Assembly (NCBI GenBank): GCA_046051225.1
Contig: JBJOOR010000003.1
Span: forward strand, 1 to 64,000
Direction of reading: 5' to 3'
From: CAIODY01 sp046051225
Lineage (GTDB): Bacteria; Bacteroidota; Bacteroidia; Chitinophagales; CAIODY01
Length of the DNA stretch: 64,000 bases
Shown: one piece after another, positions 7,689-15,182 of the stretch
Position numbering within the stretch: the first letter of the stretch is position 1
Layout of the letters: each line of letters begins with the position of its first letter
Translations under genes and position numbers: made by a program
The notes under the pieces: generated by a model
The model's database searches: none
What the model saw: only the letters and a program-made list of their open reading frames with translations
What the model was told of the DNA's origin: nothing

Positions 7689-7728
7689 AAGCCTGCTTCT
7701 TACTTTATTGCTTGAAGCAGGCTTTTTT
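7689..7728 (+). terminator. Intrinsic terminator
   Basis: GCCTGCTTC (7691-7699) pairs with GAAGCAGGC (7714-7722), followed by T6. It ends the 6611 gene. TATCTTCG at 7733-7740, a slightly imperfect -7 element for asnS, follows directly. Confidence 0.88.
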
Positions 7729-7764
7729 ATTTTATCTTCGCCAGATAATAATTTTTTTAAGTAA

Positions 7765-9201
7765 ATGAACAAACGAACAAAAATTGCAGCCATTATTTCT
7801 TCGGAAAAAGCAAACTACGAAACTACAGTAAAAGGTTGGGTGCGAACATTTCGCAACAACCAATTTATTGCATTGAATGATGGTAGCACGAATAATAATT
7901 TGCAGTGTGTAGTTGATTTTCAAAACACCGAAGAAGCACTGTTGAAGCGGATTACAACTGGTGCAGCTTTGAGTTTGACTGGTGAAATTATTCCATCGCA
8001 AGGCAAAGGTCAGAAATATGAAATGAAAGTTTCAGCCATCGAAATTTTAGGTGATAGCGATGCTGAAAAATATCCTTTGCAACCTAAAAAACATTCGTTG
8101 GAATTTTTGAGAGAGATTGCTCATTTGCGTTTTAGAACGAATACTTTTGGGGCGGTGAATCGTGTGAGAAATACTTTGGCTTATGCTATTCACGAATATT
8201 TTCAACAAAAAGGATTTGTGTATTTGCATACGCCTGTTATAACTGCAAGCGATGCAGAAGGTGCAGGGCAAATGTTTTCAGTTTCGGTTTTAGATAAAAA
8301 TAATCCGCCGAAAAATGAAGATGGTTCAATAAATTTCAAAGAAGATTTTTTTGGAAGAGCAACTAACTTAACTGTTAGTGGGCAGTTAGAAGCAGAGTTA
8401 GGTGCAATGGCGCTTAGCGAAGTGTATACATTTGGCCCAACTTTCCGAGCAGAAAATTCTAATACAACTCGTCACTTAGCTGAATTTTGGATGATTGAAC
8501 CCGAAGTAGCTTTTAATGATTTGAATGATAATATGGATTTGGCAGAAGGCTTATTGAAGTTTTGTATTCAGCAAGCACTCACAAAAAATGCGGATGATTT
8601 AGAATTTTTAAATCAAAGATTGGCAGAAGAAGAAAATCAAAAACCAACTGCAGAACGTAGTGAATTAGGGCTTTTGCAGCGTTTGAATTTTTGTGTTGAA
8701 AATGATTTTGTGCGATTAACTTATACCGAAGCGATTGATATTTTAAAAGATTCAAACCACAACAAGAAAAAGAAATTTCAATATTTGATTGAAGGCTGGG
8801 GCGTTGATTTACAAAGCGAACACGAAAGATATTTGGTGGAAAAACATTTCAAAAAACCAGTGATTTTAACTGATTATCCGAAAGACATTAAAGCGTTTTA
8901 CATGCGCCAAAATGAAGATGGAAAAACGGTTAGAGCCATGGATATTTTATTTCCAGGAATTGGTGAAATCGTAGGTGGAAGTCAACGTGAAGAGCGATTA
9001 GAATTATTGGAAAAGCGCATGGATGAGATGCATATTCCAAAAGAAGAAATGTATTGGTATTTAGATACAAGAAGATTCGGTACTTGTCCGCATGCTGGCT
9101 TTGGTCTTGGTTTTGAGCGATTAGTTTTATTTGTTACAGGCATGGGAAATATCAGAGATGTAATTCCTTTTCCAAGATTTCCGAAGAGTGCAGAATTCTA
9201 A
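7765..9201 (+). CDS. asnS: Asparaginyl-tRNA synthetase
   Basis: 478 residues. Charges tRNA-Asn with asparagine in the cytosol. An N-terminal OB-fold anticodon-binding domain (about residues 15-105) is followed by the class II catalytic core. Motif 2 is F-R-A-E-N-S-N-T-T-R-H-L-A-E-F and motif 3 contains G-F-G-L-G-F-E-R-L, both diagnostic of the Asx class. The A-E-N-S-N-T form points to AsnS rather than AspS. Length matches the family. A variant -7 box at 7733 probably drives it. Two bases after its stop begins an inverted repeat framing the next gene. Confidence 0.97.
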   Translation: MNKRTKIAAIISSEKANYETTVKGWVRTFRNNQFIALNDGSTNNNLQCVVDFQNTEEALLKRITTGAALSLTGEIIPSQGKGQKYEMKVSAIEILGDSDAEKYPLQPKKHSLEFLREIAHLRFRTNTFGAVNRVRNTLAYAIHEYFQQKGFVYLHTPVITASDAEGAGQMFSVSVLDKNNPPKNEDGSINFKEDFFGRATNLTVSGQLEAELGAMALSEVYTFGPTFRAENSNTTRHLAEFWMIEPEVAFNDLNDNMDLAEGLLKFCIQQALTKNADDLEFLNQRLAEEENQKPTAERSELGLLQRLNFCVENDFVRLTYTEAIDILKDSNHNKKKKFQYLIEGWGVDLQSEHERYLVEKHFKKPVILTDYPKDIKAFYMRQNEDGKTVRAMDILFPGIGEIVGGSQREERLELLEKRMDEMHIPKEEMYWYLDTRRFGTCPHAGFGLGFERLVLFVTGMGNIRDVIPFPRFPKSAEF

Positions 9202-9203
9202 TT

Positions 9204-9664
9204 GAATTCGGAATGGTGAGTTCGGAATGCGGAATTAAAATACAATTCAACATTTTTTATTTTTATGAAAGAATTTGAGAACCAACTAAAAAAGAGAAGC
9301 AAAGATTTTGCGCTTCGTGTAATTAAAATGATTCGAACATTGCCAAAAGATATGGATGCTCAAATTATTGCAAAGCAACTTTTAAGGTCGGCAACTTCTG
9401 TTGGAGCTAATTACAGAAGTGCTTGCAGGGCGAAATCAAAAAAAGATTTTTTGTACAAAATAAATATTGTGGAAGAAGAAGCCGATGAAAGTTTATTTTG
9501 GATGGAACTTTTAGTTGAGGCAGAAATTTTGAAACCAAATAAATTAGAATTGTTGATGAAAGAATGCGATGAATTAATTTCAATATTTACGTCAATAGGG
9601 AAATCAACAAAACAAAATCTGAAATCGTCTTAATTCCGCATTCTAAATTCCGAAATCCGAATTC
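9204..9664. mobile_element. IVS-type cassette with 35-bp inverted repeats
   Basis: A left arm at 9204-9238 and a right arm at 9630-9664 are inverted copies: the outer nine bases (GAATTCGGA) and the 14 bases nearest the gene (GAATGCGGAATTAA) match exactly, with mismatches between. They enclose only the four-helix-bundle gene, whose stop codon is in the right arm. The left arm starts two bases after the asnS stop and the right arm ends two bases before the ATG of the next gene. Proteins of this family are known from intervening sequences of 23S rRNA genes, which are likewise bounded by a stem. That this unit moves is inference. Confidence 0.6.
9265..9633 (+). CDS. Four-helix-bundle (23S rRNA IVS-type) protein
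   Basis: 122 residues, almost wholly alpha-helical. Diagnostic segments are K-D-F-A-L-R-V-I-K-M-I, Q-L-L-R-S-A-T-S-V-G-A-N-Y-R-S-A and K-I-N-I-V-E-E-E-A-D-E-S-L-F-W-M-E-L-L. This family was first found encoded within intervening sequences of 23S rRNA genes; many Bacteroidota carry free-standing copies, and relatives act as accessory Avd proteins in diversity-generating retroelements. No reverse transcriptase or template repeat is in this window. The gene is basic, probably nucleic-acid binding, and sits inside an inverted repeat between two unrelated housekeeping genes. Confidence 0.92.
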   Translation: MKEFENQLKKRSKDFALRVIKMIRTLPKDMDAQIIAKQLLRSATSVGANYRSACRAKSKKDFLYKINIVEEEADESLFWMELLVEAEILKPNKLELLMKECDELISIFTSIGKSTKQNLKSS

Positions 9665-9666
9665 AA

Positions 9667-11175
9667 ATGTCATTCTTCAATTCAATAATTTCTTGGTTTT
9701 TTAAACAGCGGCTTGACCAAATACAACGCTTTATGGACGAGCCTTTGGAATGTCAGGAACAAGTTTTAGGCAATTTGATTTCGTTGGCATCCACCACCGA
9801 ATGGGGCGAAAAATATGGCTATGATGAAATTGAATCCATCGCCGATTTTAAAAAACGTGTTCCGATACAAGATTACGAATCACTGAAACCCTATATCCAG
9901 CGAACGATGCAAGGCGAACAAAATTTATTGTGGCACAGCGATATTATTTGGTTTGCCAAATCAAGCGGCACAACTTCTGATAAAAGTAAGTTCATTCCTA
10001 TCAGTCAAGAATCAATGGACGATTGCCATTACAAAGGCGGAAAAGATGTGCTCACAATTTATTGCAACAACCATCCTGACACAAAAATATTTAGCGGAAA
10101 AGGCTTGGTGATGGGCGGTTCACATCAAATGAACCCACTGAATGAAAGTGCCAGTTTTGGCGATTTATCTGCTGTGTTGATTCAAAATATGCCATGGTTG
10201 GGCAGTGTGATTCAAACGCCCGATTTGGATGTGGCGTTGATGAACGATTGGGAAAAAAAAATTGAAATGATGATTGCTACTGTGTTGCAGCAAGATATCA
10301 CCCACATTGCAGGCGTACCAACATGGACAATGGTTTTGATTCAACGCATTTTAGAAAGAACTGGCAAGAAAAATTTGTTAGAAGTTTTTCCAAATTTAGA
10401 ATTATACATTCATGGTGGTGTAAGTTTCACTCCTTACAAAAGCCAGTTCCAGCAACTGATTCAGGGCAATCAGATGAACTATTATCAAACCTATAATGCA
10501 TCGGAAGGATTTTTTGGAATTCAGTTTGAACCTAATGCCGATGATATGTTGTTGATGTTGGATTATGGAATTTTCTATGAATTTATTCCTGCGGAAAATA
10601 TGGATGATGAAAATCCAACTACTTTGCAATTGCACGAAGTGGAAATTGGAAAAGTGTATGCGCTCGTAATCAGCACCAATGGCGGATTGTGGCGTTATAA
10701 AATTGGCGACACAATTACGTTTACTTCTGTTTTTCCATTTAAAATAAAAGTGGCTGGGCGAACAAAAAATTACATCAACGCATTTGGTGAAGAGTTGATG
10801 GTGCATAATGCTGATGAGGCTTTGGCTATGGCTTGCAGCCAAACTAATGCTGTAATAAAAGATTACACAGCAGCTCCAATTTTTTTAACGAACGAACACA
10901 AAGGCGGACATGAATGGTTGATTGAATTTGAAAAACAGCCAAATGATTTATTGCAATTCACAACTATTTTAGATGTGCATTTGCAAAAAATAAATTCGGA
11001 TTACGAAGCCAAGCGACAAAAAGATATTGCGCTGCAAATGCCCGTTATTCATAGCTTACAGCCCAACACATTTTATAATTGGTTGAAACAAAAAGGAAAA
11101 ATTGGTGGGCAACACAAAGTGCCACGATTGAGTAACGACAGAAAAATTGTGGAAGAAATTTTACAAATTAGTTAA
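9667..11175 (+). CDS. GH3-family acyl-adenylating protein
   Basis: 502 residues resembling the plant GH3 (auxin-responsive promoter) family, ATP-dependent acyl-acid-amido synthetases of the ANL superfamily. Seen: W-F-A-K-S-S-G-T-T-S-D-K-S-K, the Ser/Thr-rich ATP loop near residue 100; the Y-N-A-S-E-G-F-F-G segment near residue 280; G-L-W-R-Y-K-I-G-D-T near residue 345; and F-K-I-K-V-A-G-R-T-K-N-Y-I-N. Bacterial members' substrates are mostly unknown, so no specific reaction is claimed. Its 3' end overlaps the convergent gene at 11168 by eight bases. Confidence 0.9.
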   Translation: MSFFNSIISWFFKQRLDQIQRFMDEPLECQEQVLGNLISLASTTEWGEKYGYDEIESIADFKKRVPIQDYESLKPYIQRTMQGEQNLLWHSDIIWFAKSSGTTSDKSKFIPISQESMDDCHYKGGKDVLTIYCNNHPDTKIFSGKGLVMGGSHQMNPLNESASFGDLSAVLIQNMPWLGSVIQTPDLDVALMNDWEKKIEMMIATVLQQDITHIAGVPTWTMVLIQRILERTGKKNLLEVFPNLELYIHGGVSFTPYKSQFQQLIQGNQMNYYQTYNASEGFFGIQFEPNADDMLLMLDYGIFYEFIPAENMDDENPTTLQLHEVEIGKVYALVISTNGGLWRYKIGDTITFTSVFPFKIKVAGRTKNYINAFGEELMVHNADEALAMACSQTNAVIKDYTAAPIFLTNEHKGGHEWLIEFEKQPNDLLQFTTILDVHLQKINSDYEAKRQKDIALQMPVIHSLQPNTFYNWLKQKGKIGGQHKVPRLSNDRKIVEEILQIS

Positions 11176-11677
11176 TAGAAATTCTTTTCCAAAGCCACGA
11201 ATCAGCTAATCGCTGTTTCCATTCAGTATCTAATTCAAGCTTTGTATTTACTAAATTATTGAAAATAATAGTATCAGCATTTATAATCTTTTCATTCAAT
11301 AATTTTTTTGCATCTGCCATAGCAAAAGCTTTTACTTCATCATCACATTGATAAGTGATTTGTGTTCGATTAAAAAAATCAATGCTCAATTGTTGTTCAA
11401 TTTGCTTTACCAAATTCACCGATTTATCAATACCACAACCACTTACTTCATTGGCAGATTCATCAACATAAAAAATAATAAACCGATTATACAACACTTC
11501 TGTTGCGGCTTTTAAAGGCATTTGATGCGATGTCCATTGTTGCGAAAAGGATTGCAGCGTTTGTTTGCATTGCAAAACTTCATATTCATTCAAATTTCTA
11601 TCTGCCTGATAAATCCATATACGGGCATCGGCAGGAAATGAATCAACTGAAAACTGTAGCGCTGTTTGAGGTATCAT
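11168..11677 (-). CDS. Conserved hypothetical protein
   Basis: 169 residues, no signal peptide and no membrane segment, so probably cytosolic. The N-terminus (F-P-A-D-A-R-I-W-I-Y-Q-A-D-R) recalls a small protein conserved in Bacteroidota; from memory some are labelled ABC transporter ATPase, but no Walker A or signature motif is present here and that name is not supported. It lies 25 bases downstream of porT and may be the third gene of ubiE-porT-hypothetical. Function unknown. Confidence 0.75.
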   Translation of the reverse strand: MIPQTALQFSVDSFPADARIWIYQADRNLNEYEVLQCKQTLQSFSQQWTSHQMPLKAATEVLYNRFIIFYVDESANEVSGCGIDKSVNLVKQIEQQLSIDFFNRTQITYQCDDEVKAFAMADAKKLLNEKIINADTIIFNNLVNTKLELDTEWKQRLADSWLWKRISIN

Positions 11678-11702
11678 TTTTATGTATACTAAAATTTATA
11701 TG

Positions 11703-12413
11703 CTATCCTTCAATATGAATAGAAAGCGTTATTGTTCGTGATTTTAATTTATCTAATTCACGGCTAAATAATAAATGGCTATCAGGCGAAAGCACATTCA
11801 TTAAGCCTTGCGATATTTTTAATTCGGGTGCTAGGATGAACATCGGAAAATAAAATTCAAATCCAAAACCCAATTCGCCCGACATATCATGTGGCGTAAG
11901 TTTTATCAAGTTATTTGCTTTTCGGGCTTTTGATAATGATGCTAAATCGTAAGTATATTTCATGCCTGCAATTACATACATTCTAAAATCTTTTACTCTA
12001 TCACTTTTTAATTTTAATTGCACAGGCACATCAATATAGATATTCTGAATATTAAATTTAGCTGTACTATCTCTTCCAGTACTAAAATCATGAACTAAAA
12101 AAACCATATTTTTTTCGCCAAAACTCATAGCAGGAATGGTTCTAATATCTAACCGTTTGCTGATGCGTTTGTTAGCCATTAAGCCCAAGTTAAAGCCTGG
12201 TCCTTGTTGAGTACTTATCTGTAAAATAGTATCATTGGTTATTAAATCTTTGCTATAATAATATTTGAATCGAGATGAATTAAAAGCGCCAGTAATGCCA
12301 AAATAATGACCTTTTGAATCATGGTCTAATTGATTGAATTGTGCTTTAGCTTGTTGTAAAAAGCAAGCACAATTCAATAGAAAAACTAACGATATGAAAC
12401 CTTTTTTAATCAA
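11703..12413 (-). CDS. porT: PorT-family outer-membrane protein (T9SS)
   Basis: 236 residues. A signal peptide (I-K-K-G-F-I-S-L-V-F-L-L-N-C-A-C-F, cleaved near A-K-A-Q) precedes a beta-strand pattern with alternating residues and an aromatic-rich end, as expected for an outer-membrane barrel. Length and position directly after ubiE match porT, a component needed for type IX secretion; the gene order ubiE-porT is common in Bacteroidota. The start is TTG, abutting the ubiE stop with no gap, so translation is probably coupled. At least six proteins in this window carry T9SS sorting tails and would depend on this machinery. Family call rests on motif pattern plus context. Confidence 0.82.
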   Translation of the reverse strand: MIKKGFISLVFLLNCACFLQQAKAQFNQLDHDSKGHYFGITGAFNSSRFKYYYSKDLITNDTILQISTQQGPGFNLGLMANKRISKRLDIRTIPAMSFGEKNMVFLVHDFSTGRDSTAKFNIQNIYIDVPVQLKLKSDRVKDFRMYVIAGMKYTYDLASLSKARKANNLIKLTPHDMSGELGFGFEFYFPMFILAPELKISQGLMNVLSPDSHLLFSRELDKLKSRTITLSIHIEG

Positions 12414-13133
12414 TTATTTTGTGCCGATATAAATGCTGCAAATACCGAATGTAAGCGGTATGCAACGAGTTGATGAAAATCCTGCTTTAGTTAATTCGGC
12501 TTCAAACGCTTTGCCATAAGGAAACTCTTGAACTGATTGGTACAAATATTTATAAGCCGAAAAATCTTTTGAAACCATTTTACCAATTAGGGGTAAAATA
12601 TTTTTGAAGTAAAACGAAAAAAAGATGTTGAATATTTTGTTTTCAGGTTTCGAAAATTCGAGTACAATCAATGTTCCATCATTATTTAAAACTCGATGAA
12701 TTTGTGATAAACCTTTTTGCAAAGTTTCAAAATTTCGAACACCAAAAGCCACCGTGCAAGCGTCAAAGCTATTATCAGCAAAAGGTAAATTTTCCGAATC
12801 GGCTTCAATCATTTCAATTTTATCTTCTAATTGCAAAGCCTTAATTTTTTGTTTGCCTACGGCTAACATATTTGTAGATAAATCTATAGCAGTAATTTTT
12901 TTTGCATTGGTTTGCAAAGCTGCAATGGCAAAATCGCCAGTGCCCGTAGCCACATCAATAATAGTAGATGGGTTTACTTTTTTTAATTCTTTAATGGCTC
13001 GTTTGCGCCACAGTTTATCAACGCCAGCCGATAAAAGATTATTTAATAAATCGTATTTAGGTGCAATGTTGTTAAACATTTGCCTTACCTGTTCTTTTTT
13101 ATTTGCTTGTAAATGTTGATACGGAATTGCCAT
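12414..13133 (-). CDS. ubiE: Demethylmenaquinone methyltransferase
   Basis: 239 residues from the ATG at 13133. SAM-dependent C-methyltransferase of menaquinone biosynthesis (UbiE/MenG). Seen: V-R-Q-M-F-N-N-I-A-P-K-Y-D-L-L-N near the N-terminus, the SAM loop D-V-A-T-G-T-G-D-F-A, acidic A-I-D-L-S near the end of strand 2, and family motif C-T-V-A-F-G-V-R-N-F. An open frame continues upstream to 13172, but a strong promoter lies at 13140-13173, so the longer start is excluded. The transcript would then begin within a few bases of the ATG. Confidence 0.95.
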   Translation of the reverse strand: MAIPYQHLQANKKEQVRQMFNNIAPKYDLLNNLLSAGVDKLWRKRAIKELKKVNPSTIIDVATGTGDFAIAALQTNAKKITAIDLSTNMLAVGKQKIKALQLEDKIEMIEADSENLPFADNSFDACTVAFGVRNFETLQKGLSQIHRVLNNDGTLIVLEFSKPENKIFNIFFSFYFKNILPLIGKMVSKDFSAYKYLYQSVQEFPYGKAFEAELTKAGFSSTRCIPLTFGICSIYIGTK

Positions 13134-13139
13134 AAGCCA

Positions 13140-13173
13140 CAAATGTAAGCCGTAAAGTGTATTGAACATCAAA
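13140..13173 (-). promoter_or_regulatory. ubiE-porT promoter, near-leaderless
   Basis: On the minus strand TTTG (13170-13173), a 22-base spacer and TACATTTG (13140-13147) match consensus exactly. The ATG of ubiE begins six bases after the -7 box, so the mRNA is predicted to have almost no 5' leader. It also fixes the start codon. Confidence 0.7.
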
Positions 13174-13232
13174 AATTATACATCAAAAATCTTAAATAAT
13201 AATCAATTACTTTTGTGGTTTAATTTAATAGT

Positions 13233-13685
13233 ATGTTATCAACAGCAAATCAGCAATTATTTAAAACATTATTACAGCAAGCCATTGAAGGCGCAGATGT
13301 TTTTTTAGTAGAAATAAAATTTACAGCTACCGAAAAAGTAGAAATCTATTTAGATTCGGATAGCGGTGTAACCATTGAAAAATGTACAAAGGTGGCTCGA
13401 TTTATAAATAAACAGCTGGAAGAACAACAGCCTGAATTAATGTATGAATTAGAAGTTTCATCAGCAGGGTTAGAGCATCCATTGCAATCCTTGCGGCAGT
13501 ATCAAAAAAATATAGGTCGAACATTAGAAGTAAATATGCCCGATGGTAAATTATTTGAAGGCAAATTATTAAGCGCCGATGAAAGTGGCTTTAGCATTGA
13601 AGCTAGGCAAAAACAAAAACGAGAAAATAAAACATTTAAGTATGATGAAGTAAAAGAAGTATTTGTGGGTGTAAGCTTTAATTAA
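13233..13685 (+). CDS. rimP: Ribosome maturation factor RimP
   Basis: 150 residues, the normal size. Needed for late maturation of the 30S subunit. Seen: F-L-V-E-I-K-F and the conserved I-Y-L-D-S-D-S-G-V-T-I-E-K-C segment, Y-E-L-E-V-S-S-A-G-L-E-H-P-L, followed by the small SH3-like C-terminal domain (G-K-L-L-S-A-D-E). TACTTTTG at 13208-13215 is a likely -7 box 17 bases before the ATG. It heads the conserved rimP-nusA-infB cluster, although a second promoter and a terminator separate it from nusA. Confidence 0.94.
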   Translation: MLSTANQQLFKTLLQQAIEGADVFLVEIKFTATEKVEIYLDSDSGVTIEKCTKVARFINKQLEEQQPELMYELEVSSAGLEHPLQSLRQYQKNIGRTLEVNMPDGKLFEGKLLSADESGFSIEARQKQKRENKTFKYDEVKEVFVGVSFN

Positions 13686-13702
13686 CTTATTAGCAAAATA
13701 GT

Positions 13703-13734
13703 GTTGCACACTACAAAAACTTTAATTACATTTG
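13703..13734 (+). promoter_or_regulatory. nusA-infB promoter
   Basis: GTTG (13703-13706), a 20-base spacer and TACATTTG (13727-13734) fit the Bacteroidota consensus. The predicted transcript begins near 13740 and has a ~120-base leader containing a terminator hairpin. Confidence 0.62.
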
Positions 13735-13760
13735 CACCAGAATTAATTAAAGAAACAGAG

Positions 13761-13788
13761 AAAGGGAACGAAATCGTTCCCTTTTTTA
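13761..13788 (+). terminator. Terminator/attenuator in nusA leader
   Basis: AAAGGGAACGA pairs with TCGTTCCCTTT across a tiny loop and is followed by T6. It ends rimP transcripts and is also 20-25 bases downstream of the predicted nusA transcript start, so it could attenuate nusA-infB. Confidence 0.82.
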
Positions 13789-13860
13789 TTCTAATTAATT
13801 ATTCAAAACAATTGATAACAATTAAAAAAATTCAATCTTCAACAACAAATTTTCATTGCA

Positions 13861-15114
13861 ATGAACAACGTTAGCTTAATCGACTCTTTTGCAGAGTTTA
13901 AAGAATTTAAAAATATTGATAGACCCACACTAATGAGGGTTTTGGAAGATGTGTTTAAAACATTATGTCGTAAAAAATATGGTACTGATGAAAATATTGA
14001 TGTAATTGTAAATACTGAAAAAGGTGATTTAGAAATTTGGCGCAGACGTATGATTGTAGAAGATGGCGCAATTGAAGACCCAAATACACAAATAGAATAT
14101 AGTGACGCTATAAAAATTGAACCCGATTATCAAGTAGGCGAAGAAACTTATGAAGCGGTATCAATGACAGACTTTGGCAGAAGAGCTGTATTGGCAGCCC
14201 GTCAAACATTAGTTAGTAGAGTAGGAGAATTAGAAAAAGACGAAATTTATAAAAAATATAAAGATAGAATTGGCGAAATTATTTCGGCTGAAGTTTACCA
14301 AGTTTGGAAAAAAGAAATTCTTTGTTTGGATGAAGATGGTAACGAATTAGTATTGCCCAAGCAAGATCAAATTTTATTAGATAATTATAAAAAAGGCGAT
14401 ACGCTTAGAGCCGTAGTAAAAAAAGTAGATTTAAGAAACAATTTGCCATTGATTGTTTTATCAAGAACGGATTCATCTTTTTTAGCTAAATTATTAGAAT
14501 TAGAAGTTCCCGAAATATTTGATGGTACAATTACCATTAAAAAAATTGTTCGTGAACCAGGCAACAGAGCAAAAGTAGCTGTTGAAAGTTTTGATGATAG
14601 AATTGATCCAGTAGGCGCTTGTGTAGGTATGAAAGGAAGCCGTATTCATGGTATTGTTCGTGAATTAAGAAACGAAAATATTGATGTAATTAATTGGACA
14701 ACCAATATGCAATTATTAATTCAACGCTCACTTACACCAGCTAAAATTTCATCATTAGAAATTAATGAAGAAAAGAAACGTGTAAATGTGTATTTAAAAT
14801 CTGAAGAAGTATCAAAAGCGATTGGCAAAAATGGCACAAATATTAAATTAGCTGGCAAAATGTGTGGCTACGAAATAGATGTATATCGTGAGGGTGGCGA
14901 AGAAGAAGGCGTAGAGGAATTTGATATTGAATTAAATGAATTTAGCGATGAAATTGATCAATGGATAATTGATGCCTTAAAAGGCATTGGATGCGATACA
15001 GCAAAAGATGTATTAGCATTGGAAGAAGATGAATTAGCTCGTAGAGCCGATTTAGAAGATGAAACCATTAAAGAAGTGGTGAAAATATTAAAAGCAGAAT
15101 TTGATAAAAGTTAG
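13861..15114 (+). CDS. nusA: Transcription termination/antitermination factor NusA
   Basis: 417 residues. Binds RNA polymerase and nascent RNA and modulates pausing, termination and antitermination. Seen: the N-terminal polymerase-binding domain (about 1-130), an S1 domain (about 135-200), and two KH domains with the loop V-G-A-C-V-G-M-K-G-S-R-I near residue 257 and A-I-G-K-N-G-T-N-I-K-L-A near residue 320. An acidic tail with a helix-hairpin-helix-like segment ends the protein. It is followed after 68 bases by infB, as in most bacteria. A strong hairpin in its own leader hints at autoregulation. Confidence 0.97.
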   Translation: MNNVSLIDSFAEFKEFKNIDRPTLMRVLEDVFKTLCRKKYGTDENIDVIVNTEKGDLEIWRRRMIVEDGAIEDPNTQIEYSDAIKIEPDYQVGEETYEAVSMTDFGRRAVLAARQTLVSRVGELEKDEIYKKYKDRIGEIISAEVYQVWKKEILCLDEDGNELVLPKQDQILLDNYKKGDTLRAVVKKVDLRNNLPLIVLSRTDSSFLAKLLELEVPEIFDGTITIKKIVREPGNRAKVAVESFDDRIDPVGACVGMKGSRIHGIVRELRNENIDVINWTTNMQLLIQRSLTPAKISSLEINEEKKRVNVYLKSEEVSKAIGKNGTNIKLAGKMCGYEIDVYREGGEEEGVEEFDIELNEFSDEIDQWIIDALKGIGCDTAKDVLALEEDELARRADLEDETIKEVVKILKAEFDKS

Positions 15115-15182
15115 TTGTAGGGCAGCAAATAAATTAATTTGCTGAATTGCAATTAACAACATAACGATTAACAAAAAAATAA

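Noticed and set aside
9204..9664. Diversity-generating retroelement
   Set aside because: The four-helix protein is Avd-like, but no reverse transcriptase, template repeat or variable repeat is present.
13134..13172. Longer N-terminus for ubiE
   Set aside because: The extra residues overlap a consensus promoter and are not part of the family's start.
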